Origin: Platycnemis pennipes | Taxonomy: Eukaryota > Arthropoda > Insecta > Odonata > Platycnemididae | Reading direction: 5' to 3' | Assembly: GCA_933228895.1 (NCBI GenBank) | Contig: OW121855.1 | Location: 44,716,698 to 44,780,697, forward strand | Length of the DNA: 64,000 nucleotides | Part shown: positions 29,964 through 41,500 of the stretch, in pieces | How positions within the stretch are numbered: the first letter of the stretch is position 1 | How the letters are laid out: every line of letters starts with the position of its first letter | Program-made: the position numbers and the translations under genes | Notes under the pieces: generated by a model | What the model saw: only the letters and a program-made list of their open reading frames with translations | Database searches by the model: none | What the model was told of the DNA's origin: nothing

Positions 29964-30200
29964 AAAAAATCATAGTTAACCCGAAGGTAGGTTTCTAATA
30001 CGTGAGGGTAGAGCTCACTCCGTATTAAGGCATTGGCGTGTGAAATTCACACACTCAGGGCAGAGGGGCCATTTCCCTGGGCCACCTGCGAGTTTCTTTG
30101 AGGTTTTGGCACTCAGAAAATCGATTTTAGGTGGAATGTCCGGAAAGGCTTTTTTCCGGGATTTGAACCTGGGTCTGTAGCCCAGCATTCGTAATCACCA
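29964..30200 (-). mobile_element. SINE-2 copy
   Basis: On the minus strand it begins with a tRNA-like box B (CCAGGTTCAAATCCCGG, near 30160-30178). The SINE-2 body follows: CGATTTTCTGAGTGCCAAAA, GGTGGCCCAGGGAAATGGCC, GTGTGAATTTCACACGCCA and CGGAGTGAGCTCTACC. All match the copy at 51087-51350. The box A end is decayed. Confidence 0.85.
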
Positions 30201-30415
30201 AAAACCTACAGCTCAGATTTTAATCCCCTCCATTTACGTTAATTTCTTAAAGTAATAGCTGTTCAGCTTTTTAAAAATTCACTAAGGCAAACAAAAATTC
30301 AATCTACTGACCACAATTTGTGGGAATAAATAACGAATTACCCCTAATAAAACACGTTCCCGGTGTAATTTTATGAAACTTCATTGTGGAGTAAGAAAAA
30401 CTTTGTAACTTCCAC

Positions 30416-30448
30416 TGATAAATTTATTATCACATAATAAATTTATCA
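30416..30448. repeat. Small AT-rich hairpin
   Basis: TGATAAATTTATTA (30416-30429) and TAATAAATTTATCA (30435-30448) are perfect inverse copies around a 5-base loop. It may be an isolated palindrome. Confidence 0.6.
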
Positions 30449-31531
30449 TCACGTTATCAGATGATCACACTTAATTTACTGTCCACACTAAAATATATCA
30501 TCAGAAGACGTCAACTATTCGACGGAACCTGGTCGTTTAATAAATCTGTCGGTGTAAGAAACAACGTTTGTTATCACTAAAATATCCCCCTTCTCGACCG
30601 TTATTATTGGTATTCCTTTGCACAAACAAAAAGCTAAAATATTCTGGATCAACTTAAAAAACATCCTCCAGCTGGAATATTGACACGATGGTCTTCCGAA
30701 GGCAGAGAAAAGTGCTTGTAAAGACCAGAAGAGGAAGGCCAAGTACGAAATACATGCAGCAAGGATTCGGTAAGGATAAATTAGAAAATTAATATGTCAA
30801 TATGAACAGGCTAGTTTATAGGAGTACCGACTGGATAGCTGCTTCTAACCAATTTTAAACAACGATGACCGCCGATGATGGTGACTGAAACACATTCACT
30901 TCCGAGTCCAATATGCTTTCTTGGTGCATGAATATAGTTATGGATTCATTTCCTTCGCTCATCGACTGCCACCGTCGTCATTCCCGCGGAGTGCATTCGA
31001 CACAAATGATAGCTGGCTTTCTTCCTAGTGAACCTAAGTTACGGTTAATACGGCAGGAAATATCGTCACCGCAGAGATGATAAATAATCCGTCTTCAATG
31101 CCCGCAGGCATTTTAATTTCACACGCGCAGTTGAAGCACGGTAATGCCGATACATCGGCGGTAAGCGTGTGAGCACTAAAGTGAGAGGAACTTCATTAAA
31201 AAAAAGATTGCCTTCTCTCGCTCGTCTCTTAAAAATCGGTTCACTTCCTTTATGTTCTGGTAATCGTAAGAAATGAAACGAGCTCATAAGTCCTGGAGAC
31301 CTCTTCGTCATCGGACTCTCTCAACGCGCGCACGGAGTGGTTGCGAAACCCATGTTTATGACGAGTGTGCCACGTGTTTGAACTTGAAAGGCCAATTAAG
31401 CGATTACAATGGAAGGGTGATTTCTAACCGTGTCGGAGAGTGGTGCAACAAGAAAAGTGCAACCATTACAAAATTTTGAAACATAGCATGGGAAATTGGG
31501 CCTGTGCTCAGGGTATCATTCTCCAGATCAC
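30449..31531. other. Unassigned DNA
   Basis: The short frames on both strands near 31066-31479 overlap and show no domain. No repeat is recognised. Confidence 0.45.
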
Positions 31532-31561
31532 GTGTGTAACTCCAAGCAAGGAGTTACACAC
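31532..31561. repeat. Short foldback hairpin
   Basis: GTGTGTAACTCC (31532-31543) and GGAGTTACACAC (31550-31561) are perfect inverse arms with a 6-base loop. The sequence after the right arm (ACACCGAAAAAA) resembles the ACACCGAAACCGG of the large hairpin at 24724. Confidence 0.65.
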
Positions 31562-31667
31562 CGAAAAAAAACCTCATCAGTATACGTACTAGGCATGAGT
31601 TAAATTAAATCCATTGGATTTAAATGCAAAGGGAAGCTGATGATATAATCGATGATCATTTTCTAGC

Positions 31668-31775
31668 CCAGGTAGCATGGTTGGTACCAGACCGCGCGCT
31701 GGCCTGGCAGTGTTCGAAACCTGGTTCGGATATGGACGCCGGTGTTTAACGCCGGTAATATTTGTTTTATGGTTT
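31668..31775 (+). mobile_element. tRNA-derived SINE head
   Basis: GGTAGCATGGTTGGTACCAG (box A-like) and GCAGTGTTCGAAACC (box B-like) are at tRNA spacing. A short body with GGACGCCGGTGTTTAACGCC follows. It lacks the pairing expected of a true tRNA gene, so it is called a SINE fragment. Confidence 0.55.
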
Positions 31776-32812
31776 AAAACAAAAGGTCTAAAGGTTTTTC
31801 ATTTAATCTAAATAATGACTGGTCAATGAGGGAATCAAGCTAGAAACGTTAGTGATCTTTGTTACAGCATGTCTTAGCGCCCGTATTCTTTTTTCTACTT
31901 GATCAAGAAATTGAAGATTTCATATAGTTTCCGTAGACCAAGTAGGTAAATACAGTAAAATGACTATTTTTGTAAAAATGACATTCACTATGCCTTTGAA
32001 AATCGATGCTCCACAGCTACTTTTGCTTGATGCTTGAAAAATATCTACTAGGACTAGGTATAGTTTAAACATGTTCTTTAATTAACAACAAAATATGTGT
32101 TTAAAAAATATGCTTTAGCACTTATATGTATCTATAGCCATTCTTGCAGCTTTGGATAAAAGGTGAATGCTGTAGATGTAGTTGTTTTCCCTAGAATGAG
32201 TGGTAAAGTTCATTAAGTTGACAAAACTGCTAATTTTCAGGTGCGCGGAGTTGATTATTTCATTAGCGTGTCTACATTTAAAAAATTTTTATTGATTAAA
32301 AATAATAGTTAAAATAGCAATAAAATTACAACAAATATGATGTATATTACAATGTATTAGCATGAACGCATATCCATACACAAATTTTCAAAGTGTAGTG
32401 GCACACTTTTTGACGCCGACAGTAAGGAACTGTATCTTAGTAGCTGGAGGGGGCAACTTTTCACGCGCTGAGTTTATGCTTCATACCGACTTGAGTCATC
32501 ATCTCACGTAACTAAGTAAGCAGTATCAGTGGGTAAAGAGATCATAAAAAGTCAGAGGATGGTATTCAGAAATCATATATCTAAACGGAATTTACCACAC
32601 ACGGCGCCAATAGAACGAGAGTTAATTCCGAGAGGATTGGGAATCATGGTAAAATGAATATAGATGTAGATGAAGGGGTCAAAATATGGATTGAAGAGGC
32701 AAAGGATGAGCATAATAGAGGGATTTGAAATTCTGTGCGGGAATTGTTAGAACAATAAGTTGTAGGTATATATATTCTACTAAAAAGAAGCAACACCTTT
32801 TCCAATTAACAC
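31776..32812. other. Unassigned DNA
   Basis: AT-rich. A short ATAGATGTAGATGA at about 32658-32671 is reminiscent of a LINE-A microsatellite, but no stem-loop precedes it. Confidence 0.45.
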
Positions 32813-33075
32813 CGCGGCTAGGCAACTGAGTGTGGTGTGGAATAATCAGGTTCGTAGTAGGACTACTGACTACCCATTTTCAGGAGTCTTGTTCAAGACC
32901 CAGCTCAATATACACTGAAATCCCACCTTAGATGCAGCGCGGGGACAGTTAAAGTTCAGTACTTCGTCAATCGCATGGGGCGTGAAGGCCCATGGCCCAT
33001 ATCGACTTTCGTTGAGAGCAGGCTTATGCCCACACATAGCATCACCACCCTTCTAACCCCATCCCTAAATCCTAA
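32813..33075 (+). mobile_element. SINE-1-related copy, diverged
   Basis: The head is tRNA-like (GTGTGGTGTGGAATAATCAG and CTTGTTCAAGACCC). The body shows CAGTACTTCGTCAATCGCAT, GGCCCATGGCCCA, TTCGTTGAGAGCAGGC and CTTCTAACCCCATCCC, matching SINE-1 block order. The 3' end is truncated. Confidence 0.65.
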
Positions 33076-33286
33076 CATCTCGTTGAAAATGTTTATGACC
33101 TCGAATCATACTTGATGCCACTAGTTAGGCAAGAATGCTGGATTGCAAGGCCAATTCAATAAAACTCCTAGCCTCGTCAGCAACCATGTTGGTGTAACCC
33201 TAGCGAAGTCTGAACTTATTACAACTAATTTCAACTGCACGTAAAACTGATGTGAAAAATATAACTGTGTTAAGTACCTCAAACAG

Positions 33287-33356
33287 TTTTTACGACGCCA
33301 GCCTAAGTTTCAATCTGAGTGATTATCGCCAAGAACTTAGGTTGGCGTAGTAAAAT
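33287..33356. repeat. Inverted repeat, about 24-base arms
   Basis: The left arm (33287-33310, TTTACGACGCCAGCCTAAG) and right arm (33333-33356, CTTAGGTTGGCGTAGTAAA) are inverse with about 3 mismatches, around a 22-base spacer. It may be a small MITE or a palindrome. Confidence 0.7.
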
Positions 33357-34594
33357 TTGTTGATTGGACCTTTAATTGTATGGGAAAGTTTTATTTTCCA
33401 CCTTAGTAATTAATGTCTATCGTATTAAGCCTGAAAATGTAAAATATATCACATTATAGAATACATAGCAGTCTTCTTTTTCAAATGGAACAGTTTAAAT
33501 CCAAGCCCTTTTTAGTTATATGAATCCGGCGTGTGTTAGTTGAATCTCATGATTATTATCTGCTCAACGCTGTTTCCGTAATGCAAAAATACAAGGTAAT
33601 TTTCTTTGTCGCTTCCGTTTCTCAGGTTTTCCATCAATGTTTGCATAAAATTCAGCAAATAACTGTCATTTAGCAGTAATAACACGAATCATTTTCAAAC
33701 AATAAGAAACAACATATTCTTCAATATGAGATAAACACGACGGGAAAAAAGAAACTAGAAAACTTATTTCATAGCAACGCATAAATTTGGTAGAATTTAT
33801 GAAGCCTGTGAATTGGGATTACCTTGGATTTTCAAACAAAAGTAATATCACTTCACAGTGAAGAAATGTTTTAGTCTAAACCTGACATCTATCATTACAT
33901 TAATTGAAAGAGAAATGCGTTCCAATGGATCACAATAATCTAAATATCTAAATGTATTTAAAATTTTATATTCAGGAAGAATTCTCTAAACAATAAAACG
34001 GCACTACTTACCCTTATTCCAATCCAAAGGCACTGCCAAACATTTTTAGGAAGCATCACACGTAGCAGTTCTGTGCATTATCCATGCGAAATAAATAAAA
34101 ATCGGAGTCGCTGGGCCTGGATATTTGACGTTGAAGTTTCGTAGCGGGCTGTTGAAATAGCAAAACAGAGACTAAATTTTAAAATTGACAACATTAAAGC
34201 ACTTAAATTGGCAAGGCATACAAAGTTCCATTAATATTTTTGCAAGATTTACCCTGAGAAAATAACGGCTGCACCGGATGAAGAAACTGAAACGTTTCTG
34301 AGCACTCAAGAATAGCAAAGAAAATATCCCATTCACATATCGATGATTGTAGTCCGCTAAAATAAATCTGAATGGACTAAGTGATTGGTAAAGAACCATT
34401 TGTTTACGTAGGATGTGAAATTTTAACAGATTCTATAGTGAATGGCTATTGCAGTACAATGTTTCTCATTAAAGCAATTCCGTCGAGGCTGAAATAGCCT
34501 TCTTAGGATAATTTCATAAATTCTAAATTTTTTTGTGTAGTAAAAGCCTATACTGTCGTAGAAAGCATAGGTATCAATTGATTTATGTGCATAC
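33357..34594. other. Unassigned DNA
   Basis: AT-rich; no recognisable gene or repeat. A 75-codon minus frame at 34172-34399 has no known domain. Confidence 0.5.
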
Positions 34595-34662
34595 GTAGCA
34601 ATGGTTCACCCTCAGCCACATATCCTCACGGTAGCTTATAGTATATTATGTGGATGGAGATA
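34595..34662 (+). mobile_element. Degenerate LINE-A tail
   Basis: TGGTTCACCCTCAGCCACAT, CCTCACGGTAGCTTATAGTA and TATTATGTGGATGGAGAT follow the order of the LINE-A stem-loop and tail with many substitutions. Confidence 0.5.
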
Positions 34663-36422
34663 AAGTGCACATAGTTATAGGCCAAATAGTTATAGGTTAA
34701 TAGTTATAAGCCAAAGGAGCTCCCAGCATAGTTTGACTATGCGACAATTGTGAATATTGGAGGTGTATCAGCAATAAAAATTAAAACTATTGAAATCAAA
34801 TACATTATAATGAAGCTATAATATTCGCATGGGAATCACCACGGACACAATATTTTCAAATGACAGAAGTACATTTTAAAACGTAATTTTCACTCACTCA
34901 CTAAACGAATCCTGCCTGATGCTGCATTTACTATCGTTAATTGAAATTAGATAATTATTAAATTTACGTCAATTGTGTTCCATTATATTGACTAAAATGC
35001 ATCAATATACATCTGCATTAGTGTGAAGTTAGCGGGCAATGAAATTTAGGCTCAATGGTACCTAAACTACCCTTTTACTAACCTCAACAAACACGCGACT
35101 AACAAATAAATTCTCATCGCCCCTTCATATGCCACGTAAAGATACCTCTTTGATGCGCCATGCCATTACCGCCACCATGTTGTTCTTTGGAAAGATCACA
35201 GAGGTTTACGAGCTGAAGATTAGAGAAAATTATTTTACCAGAAGAGCTGCAGTAATTACGAATCGTCACTCAGTTCCCACGGTGGAATGATGAAACACAG
35301 TCACGGTCCTTCGACGGGTAAGTCTTCAGTTAACCTTGTGGTTCAAAGGATATCATTAAGCAGCGCCGTTCTTTCAGTGACATTTGTGAGTTTAAACGAG
35401 CAATCAAGCGAGAGCGTAAAACATTCAGAACACTTTTTTCAAATATTCAATTTCCAATGAAATTAAGCATTACAAGGTGACGCAAAATGCTCCCTGAAAT
35501 TTTATTCAATGCTATTAACTTTACTTTTATAAACGGAACTCAGCATTCACAATATCTTACACCCAAAAGAAGTTTAAGCACATTATCGGGAAATACTACT
35601 GCCTGAAATCTAGAAATATTGGAAGAAGCCCCTGACTTATCCTCAATGCTTCCTTCAGCCCAATTACATTAAGACTCATTTGTTAAACATAAAATTAGGC
35701 CATTAAATGATGTTTTACTCCTTAAGTAACAGAATAATTTCTAATACCAGTACATTATAGGTGATTAGATTAAAGAGTATTAATTTATATTTCACTCATT
35801 TTCCTTTACTTGATTCACAATAGATATGATCATATGACATCAATGATCCTAAATAAATTCAACAGTTACCGAAGCATAAATCAGTAACGTACTCCAATAA
35901 CGACAATCAACCTGAATTAAAAATATTTTTACGGTAAATACATGGTGTTCTATAACAATGCTATACATCAAATGAAAAAATCTCCTACTGGAAATAGTAT
36001 TTTATTACATTTAAATATAATCCATAAAAATCAAAATCATGATAAAATCATTTTTTTATTGCTTTTAAATATAATTCATTCCGAATTTTATATTTATTTT
36101 GATAGGAATCTATAATACGCTTCTCCATAGGAGTCTTACGACTGACCATTCATACACGGCGTGTATAACTTTCAGATAGAAATAATTTGGCCCCTCTGAG
36201 ATGAGCAAGGGATAAAAATGACAGGATGCATTTGTATCAGCCGAAATACACAAAATATTTGAAGCGCAAAAGCAGGAATCTCGGAAGCCACTTTAGTTAC
36301 TGGTAGTTTTAAGCTTTTTTCACAGGTCACAATCCCATTTGGAGAGAGAACAGATAATGACAGCCCAAGCAAATTCACTAAAAAATCTCTGGATAAGTAG
36401 TTTAACCGTGACCTGTACTCAC
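34663..36422. other. Unassigned AT-rich DNA (possible intron)
   Basis: No repeat or coding frame is convincing. A 25-30 base phrase (TTTAAATATAATCCAT / TTTTAAATATAATTCAT) is imperfectly repeated near 36010 and 36065. If the candidate exon at 36423-36477 is real, this would be the start of its intron. Confidence 0.35.
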
Positions 36423-36477
36423 CTCTTATTTTCCCAAAGACCCCACTAATGTTCTCGCACAACAGCTCGTCACTCAT
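36423..36477 (-). CDS. Candidate first coding exon (unknown protein)
   Basis: On the minus strand an ATG at 36477 opens a frame reading MSDELLCENISGVFGKIR. It is followed at 36422-36417 by GTGAGT in the context AATAAGAG|GTGAGTACAG, an excellent match to the animal 5' splice-site consensus. The frame stays open past the site (to 36172), so splicing is not forced. I do not recognise the peptide, and no acceptor or second exon was identified, although one could lie at lower coordinates. The call rests only on the start codon, the composition and the donor, and could be chance. Confidence 0.25.
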
Positions 36478-37303
36478 GACTCACTCACATGACTCACATT
36501 AAAACGCTTTTTCTGCATTATATTTCTTCACTTGTGGGTATTATTAATTTCCAACACACGCGAACCTCTTATGAAAACATTAAATACGATTCACAAGCTA
36601 ACACAACTCATTGAAGAAGGCAGCGATAGTAAGAGTAAGTAAGTTGCACTTCATGTTAGTTATTTAAATCTAAGAAAAGGTATTCAACAAAAATAATTGA
36701 ATGAAAAAGAATAGAAGAATTATATAGTTAATGGTTCACTCCGCGGGTGAGAGCCAAGAGCAATCCCTATAGTTCATGGGAATTTGATATAACAAGATAC
36801 TTAAAAATAATGAATTACCCCCAAATAATTCATTTTTGCTTGAATACCTTCGGCGAGACGAAATATCTCCCTCATATATTTGGAAAGGGCATTGCTTCAG
36901 TGGCCAATGGTTGAAATTGTTCCAAAATCGTTTCAGTCAACCGATTTCGTTTAGGATTTACTCGAAATAAAAAATTCTCCACCCGTAAAGTGTGACCAAG
37001 ATGAATCCAAAGTGAGGAGAAAATATCCATTCCCTTTTTCTTCGCCACGTCTGACGAATATGGAATACTAAATATCCTTCCAAGGAATATTAAATCCTGT
37101 TGCCCGATATGAGACCTCTGAGAAAAAGAATGAAGAGGCATCCGTTTCAAAAGTGAAGAGAACAGACAATGATATCTTCATCAGCAATGGTACTTGAGCG
37201 GGTGAAGAAATCCTTGTCACTTTGCCGTCTCCGGCTTAACGCACGTATCTTCAAACACACGAAAATCCTAGTAGATAAATAAACTCGAGGAACTTTTCCT
37301 GTT
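36478..37303. other. Unassigned DNA
   Basis: Upstream of the candidate exon on the minus strand. A 92-codon frame at 36872-37150 shows no known domain. Confidence 0.4.
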
Positions 37304-37940
37304 CATCTACATCTACATAATACCCTGCAAGCCACCACAAGGGTGTGTGGCAGGGGGTGATTGCTCACCAAACATGCACTACATATCATGCATAAAAAAG
37401 GAATAGTATTAATATAGTAGTCAGAACTACACTATTTAAAAAGATAGAAATTGCAAAGAAAACATGCAAAAACATTCTGTTAGTAGGGTTAGCTTTAAGT
37501 ACTCATACCAACATGCAGCTACCAATGCTATTCATTGCTACTCTCCGATAGGACATATTTACCGTTATTCGTATTTCTTATTGTGCGAGGGAAAAAGGAC
37601 ATTTTGAATCGGTCAGTTCGGCAATCAATTTCTCTAACTTTCTGATTATGGTCCAGTCTGCCATAGTAAGTTGGGGTTCGTAAAATATTTTTAACATCAT
37701 CACTGAAAATATTGCCTTGGAATTTGTGTAAGAGATTAAGTCTAAATTTCAACCTGCGATCTGACAATGATTCCCATTTCAATTCATTTAATAGACTGGT
37801 TACGCTAATATAATTATCGTATCGTCCCTTTACAAATCTTGCCGATCTTCGCTGCACACGTTCAAGTTCATTACTTAGACCGATTTCGTAGGGATCCCAT
37901 ACACTGGCAGCATATTCCAAATGAGGTCTAACAAGGGAAA
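37304..37940 (-). pseudogene. LINE-A (second subfamily) RT C-terminus, 5'-truncated
   Basis: The minus strand encodes SLVRPHLEYAASVWDPYEIG, then QRRSARFVKGRYDNYISV, NELKWESLSDRRLKF, YYGRLDHNQKVREIDC and RTDRFKMSFFPRTIRNTNN, open over 37528-37940. The ATGCATAAAAAAGG-type 3' UTR, stem-loop and GATGTA tail follow. A short candidate TSD CTGTT is at 37299-37303 and 37941-37945. It is truncated within about ten bases of the same place as the copy at 21201. The RT catalytic motifs are missing. Confidence 0.9.
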
Positions 37941-37945
37941 CTGTT

Positions 37946-38747
37946 GAGAGCATAAGAACCGGCCTTTAAATATTTCGGGTACAATACTTAGCAGCACCAT
38001 GGAAATTCTAAAAAAGAAAACCAACGAATCCACTATCTTTACGATATGTTTAGCCCTAAGTCTCCACGCCGTTGACATGGCTATCAATGAAAGGATATGC
38101 CAACGGAATTGGGAGATACAGGCAATGCTAGCCTACGTTTTAAAATCTGCCTACTTAATTATACGTACTATTTAAAATGAGATTATTCCGAATCATTTAT
38201 TTCAATAATTATTCTGCTTTAGTGGGCTTAGCAGAATATAGACCCCTGTATAATTTTATTGCACAAAAAATACACAACATTTTCTTTAAAAATATTGAGA
38301 AAAAACCTTCCTCAATAATAGCACAAAATAGTGAAAAAGTGTACAAGCTGTCTGCATTTGATAATCAAATTACGGCAAGGAGTTTACGACCATGACGGTT
38401 TGATCTTGATCATTTGAATTGAGTATAACATGAACCGTGCTCAGGATTGGCTGCTTGCTACTTAATACGCGTAGTTTCGATTATAATATAAAGTGCAGCG
38501 AGATGCTGGATTAAATTCAACCAACCGTTCAGCTACTGAAATTATTCTCAGTCCAGTGGTTTCGATTTGTTCTATACACATAACAATACATTCAACATGA
38601 AAGAAAAAGGTCGATTGAAAAATATTCACAAATACTTACAGTCGCACGCGATACACAGGTAAAAAAAAGGAATGTTGTGATCAACCCGAATGTTTCTGGA
38701 ACGTGAAAATCAAAAACCTGGAAATTTACATTTGGGACAGAAATCCT
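37946..38747. other. Unassigned DNA
   Basis: AT-rich; no gene or repeat recognised. Confidence 0.5.
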
Positions 38748-38940
38748 GGGTCGTGTGGTGGTCTGCGAATCTGCCTGGCAAGCCAGAGGCCCGTGGTTCT
38801 ATCCCCTGTACAGGAAATCTTTTTCCGCAGGAAACTTTCAATACGCTCTCTGTGCATAACGGCGGCATAAAATCCTACAAATCGAAGGTTGGTGAGAGCA
38901 AAACTCACTACCCAATACTCAGCCCAACGAAGTGTGTAAG
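38748..38940 (+). mobile_element. tRNA-derived SINE (SINE-3)
   Basis: The head has a box A-like TCGTGTGGTGGTCTGCGA and a box B-like CGTGGTTCTATCCCC at tRNA spacing, with CTGGCAAGCCAG forming an anticodon-arm-like stem. A body of about 120 bases follows, including CGAAGGTTGGTGAGAGCAAA. It is not a functional tRNA by eye. Confidence 0.6.
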
Positions 38941-38957
38941 TCAAATATCAGGATAGG

Positions 38958-39132
38958 GGCGGCCAGTTCCTTTTCTTGTGCCACCTGAGGTTATCCAGAA
39001 AATTCTGCTACCCATTAAATGACCTCCCACTTATGAACATGTCCAAAAGTTCCCCCTCCACCCCCCTCCCGGTATTCAAGCCCGGGATCCGGGGTCAACA
39101 GGCCATTACTCTTTGCACTGCGACATGGCGCT
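38958..39132 (-). mobile_element. tRNA-derived SINE, minus strand
   Basis: The minus strand has GGCCTGTTGACCCCGGATCC and GGGCTTGAATACCGG (box B-like), then a body ending TCAGGTGGCACAAGAAAAGG. It lies 18 bases from the plus-strand SINE-3. Its box A is unclear. Confidence 0.5.
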
Positions 39133-40559
39133 CTTGATATACAGATAGCAATTGGCAATGCAACTAAATGAAAAAATTCACCGGAATGTTCAAGTTCCGA
39201 GACACAAGCAATAATTTCGAAATTCTTTAATATAATGCTTAACCATTCGTATATTTCGGCAGGTGAGTGTAAATCACAGTGAAAGTCGTTATTTCCAAAG
39301 TATGATACTGCGAAAACAATTCTTAATCGAGAATGCGTACTTTATTATAGGTCATAAAAAATGCTTTATCAGAGCTACCTCACTGTACATCATTCGCGAT
39401 TGATGATACAAATTCTGACAGGTTTGAATTCCACGGTATTATTTAGTTATGTTTCGACGCTATAAGGGAAACTAAAAGAATTTAATTAAGCGTGACTGCC
39501 TACAAACGAAGAAGGTACATCTTGATTGTAAGACCAAAAGTACCTAATAATTTTTTCATTCATGAAAATTTCATTAGTAAAACTTGAAATTAAAAACTTG
39601 TTAGTCATGCATACACCAGCCTCGTGCAACCTTATCATTTGAGTCTACGATGTATACATTTCTTGTTATTTGGTTTGGCATGTAATGTACTACGACATTT
39701 TTCATTCAATTAGCGCTTACAAGAATACATCTATCAATGGCTAGTACATCTATGATCATGCACTTCAAAACTACGGTGCTTACATTAAAGCTATCTAACC
39801 CATTATTATCCTTCCTATTATGATCTCTAATTTTTCGTGAGAAGGAAGAAAATTCGAATTTATATCTTGGGCAATCTATCCACTATTCAGTAATAAAACC
39901 TTCCCGAGAACCGTTGGCAGCTGGACACAAAATATCAGGATGAAGAACTCATTAATGCTGTGCGATTTGGCCTTACCCGTAAAACAATCTCTTTGTAAGA
40001 GACAGAATCCTTTGCGGTATATTTTTCCAAATGTCAGGATTAAATGAAGGCTTCCTTCGCTTTCTAGGAACGACTGTGGAGATCACACGCTGATCGCCGG
40101 TCCCAATTGGTAGTACAAACTCTTAACATTCCTTACCACGCACATATAGGGCCGTGTGTTCGTATTCTGCCAGGGAGGGTTTTCCTTATATAGGGCATTG
40201 ATGATTGTCTTGATATTTAAAAATCAATTGATTGATAAATATATGACAACGGTAAAACAACTCAATATGTTATATTGTATCCCGAAAAAAATACTAATAT
40301 TTGGTGTCGAGTATTGTGGGTAGTTTGATGGGCTGAATTAATTAAAAATATCAAAACAATTTTCATTCGTTTATTAACTTGCGCAACATCAAACAAGTAA
40401 AGAAACCCGTCAGGAAAAACAGTTTCTCACGAATTCACTTGTCAATCCTAGCAATATGTGAGGGACGGCACATTCCAAATAAATAGCAACTCTCCTAGCT
40501 TAACGGAGGAAAACTATTAAACTATCACCCGGGAACAAAAAAGGGGAAGACGTACCGTC
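39133..40559. other. Unassigned DNA
   Basis: AT-rich, with no recognisable gene or repeat. Confidence 0.5.
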
Positions 40560-40800
40560 GGAGGTCATTAAGAAAACATCCAGAGAGCTGGAGTGGGAAA
40601 GAAGGTTTTCAATCACCACCTTCAGACACGTACGTGACGCCGCTACGGACGCACTCGTGCCGAGGAGGAGGACCTCATGACGTCACGGCGGCCGTGCTCT
40701 ATTGTCCTCGACCTCTTGACTCCGATACGGAGGGAGCAAGCGCTATGATTGGACAGCCACATTGCGTTGCTCGAAACTAGGTATTTTTATGTGGCCATTC
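40560..40800. promoter_or_regulatory. CG-rich promoter-like patch with CRE and CCAAT motifs
   Basis: A local burst of CG dinucleotides in AT-rich surroundings. It holds a perfect cAMP-response element TGACGTCA (40678-40685), a half site TGACG nearby (about 40635), and an inverted CCAAT box (ATTGG, 40748-40752). A TATTTTTATG at about 40788 could serve as a TATA-like element. The combination resembles animal promoters, but no transcript start or exon can be placed. Confidence 0.3.
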
Positions 40801-41255
40801 CGAGAACCTAGTGCATATTAGAGGCCCCATGGGTAAGTCCAATGATTGTTTTTAGACCAAAAGACTTTTAAGAATTAGGTTCCAGCCCAACAGACTGCGA
40901 TTTAATAACATGCGCGTCCTCTTTTTAATTCTTTATCGGCATCAAAATTATATCAATATTACATGGTATCCAAATGGGGTAGGTCATTTCGGAGAGAATG
41001 CATGAGATTAAAAGAAGGCAGTTCGGTCAAGAGGATGCAACAGATTTAGCAGTGTGTACAGATTGTTAGAAAAATTAACGGGGAATCTTTATCAGACTGT
41101 TGTATGAAATACATACTAACGGATTCTCCTGCTTAAACTGAAGAAGAAAGCTGTTCCGAAAACTAGTTTATCATTAAAAACTATCATGTTACAATACGTC
41201 ACATTTTAAGATAAAATTAGAGAGATATTAAGACGGAGAGGTTAAAAATTCTTCA
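40801..41255. other. Unassigned DNA
   Basis: Nothing recognised downstream of the promoter-like patch. Confidence 0.5.
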
Positions 41256-41292
41256 ACTACATAATACCCTGCAAATCACCACAAGATATTTT
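41256..41292 (-). mobile_element. Short LINE-A tail fragment
   Basis: The plus strand AACTACATAATACCCTGCAA followed by ATCACCACAAG is the inverted terminal part of LINE-A, cut off within the stem-loop. Confidence 0.65.
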
Positions 41293-41427
41293 CTAAATTT
41301 TTTTAAAGTTACATTTTTCCACGTAAATAAGGAATAATGCTTCTCAGTTGCATGTAAGTGGTGTTTGCAAGAAGTAGTATTTTTTTGTAAGTCTGCATGG
41401 TAGCAAGAGTAATCTTATTCTCTCTGA

Positions 41428-41500
41428 TTGAAATTGTATGCTTGGTGATGGTTCAGCCTTGCGGTGGCGTGCAGAATATGGTGTAGCTATGTAGACGTAC
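41428..41500 (+). mobile_element. LINE-A 3' tail, diverged
   Basis: TTGTATGCTTGGTGATGGTT, CAGCCTTGCGGTGGCGTGCA and ATATGGTGTAGCTATGTAGA follow LINE-A order. Part of the 5' stem arm is deleted. Confidence 0.65.
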
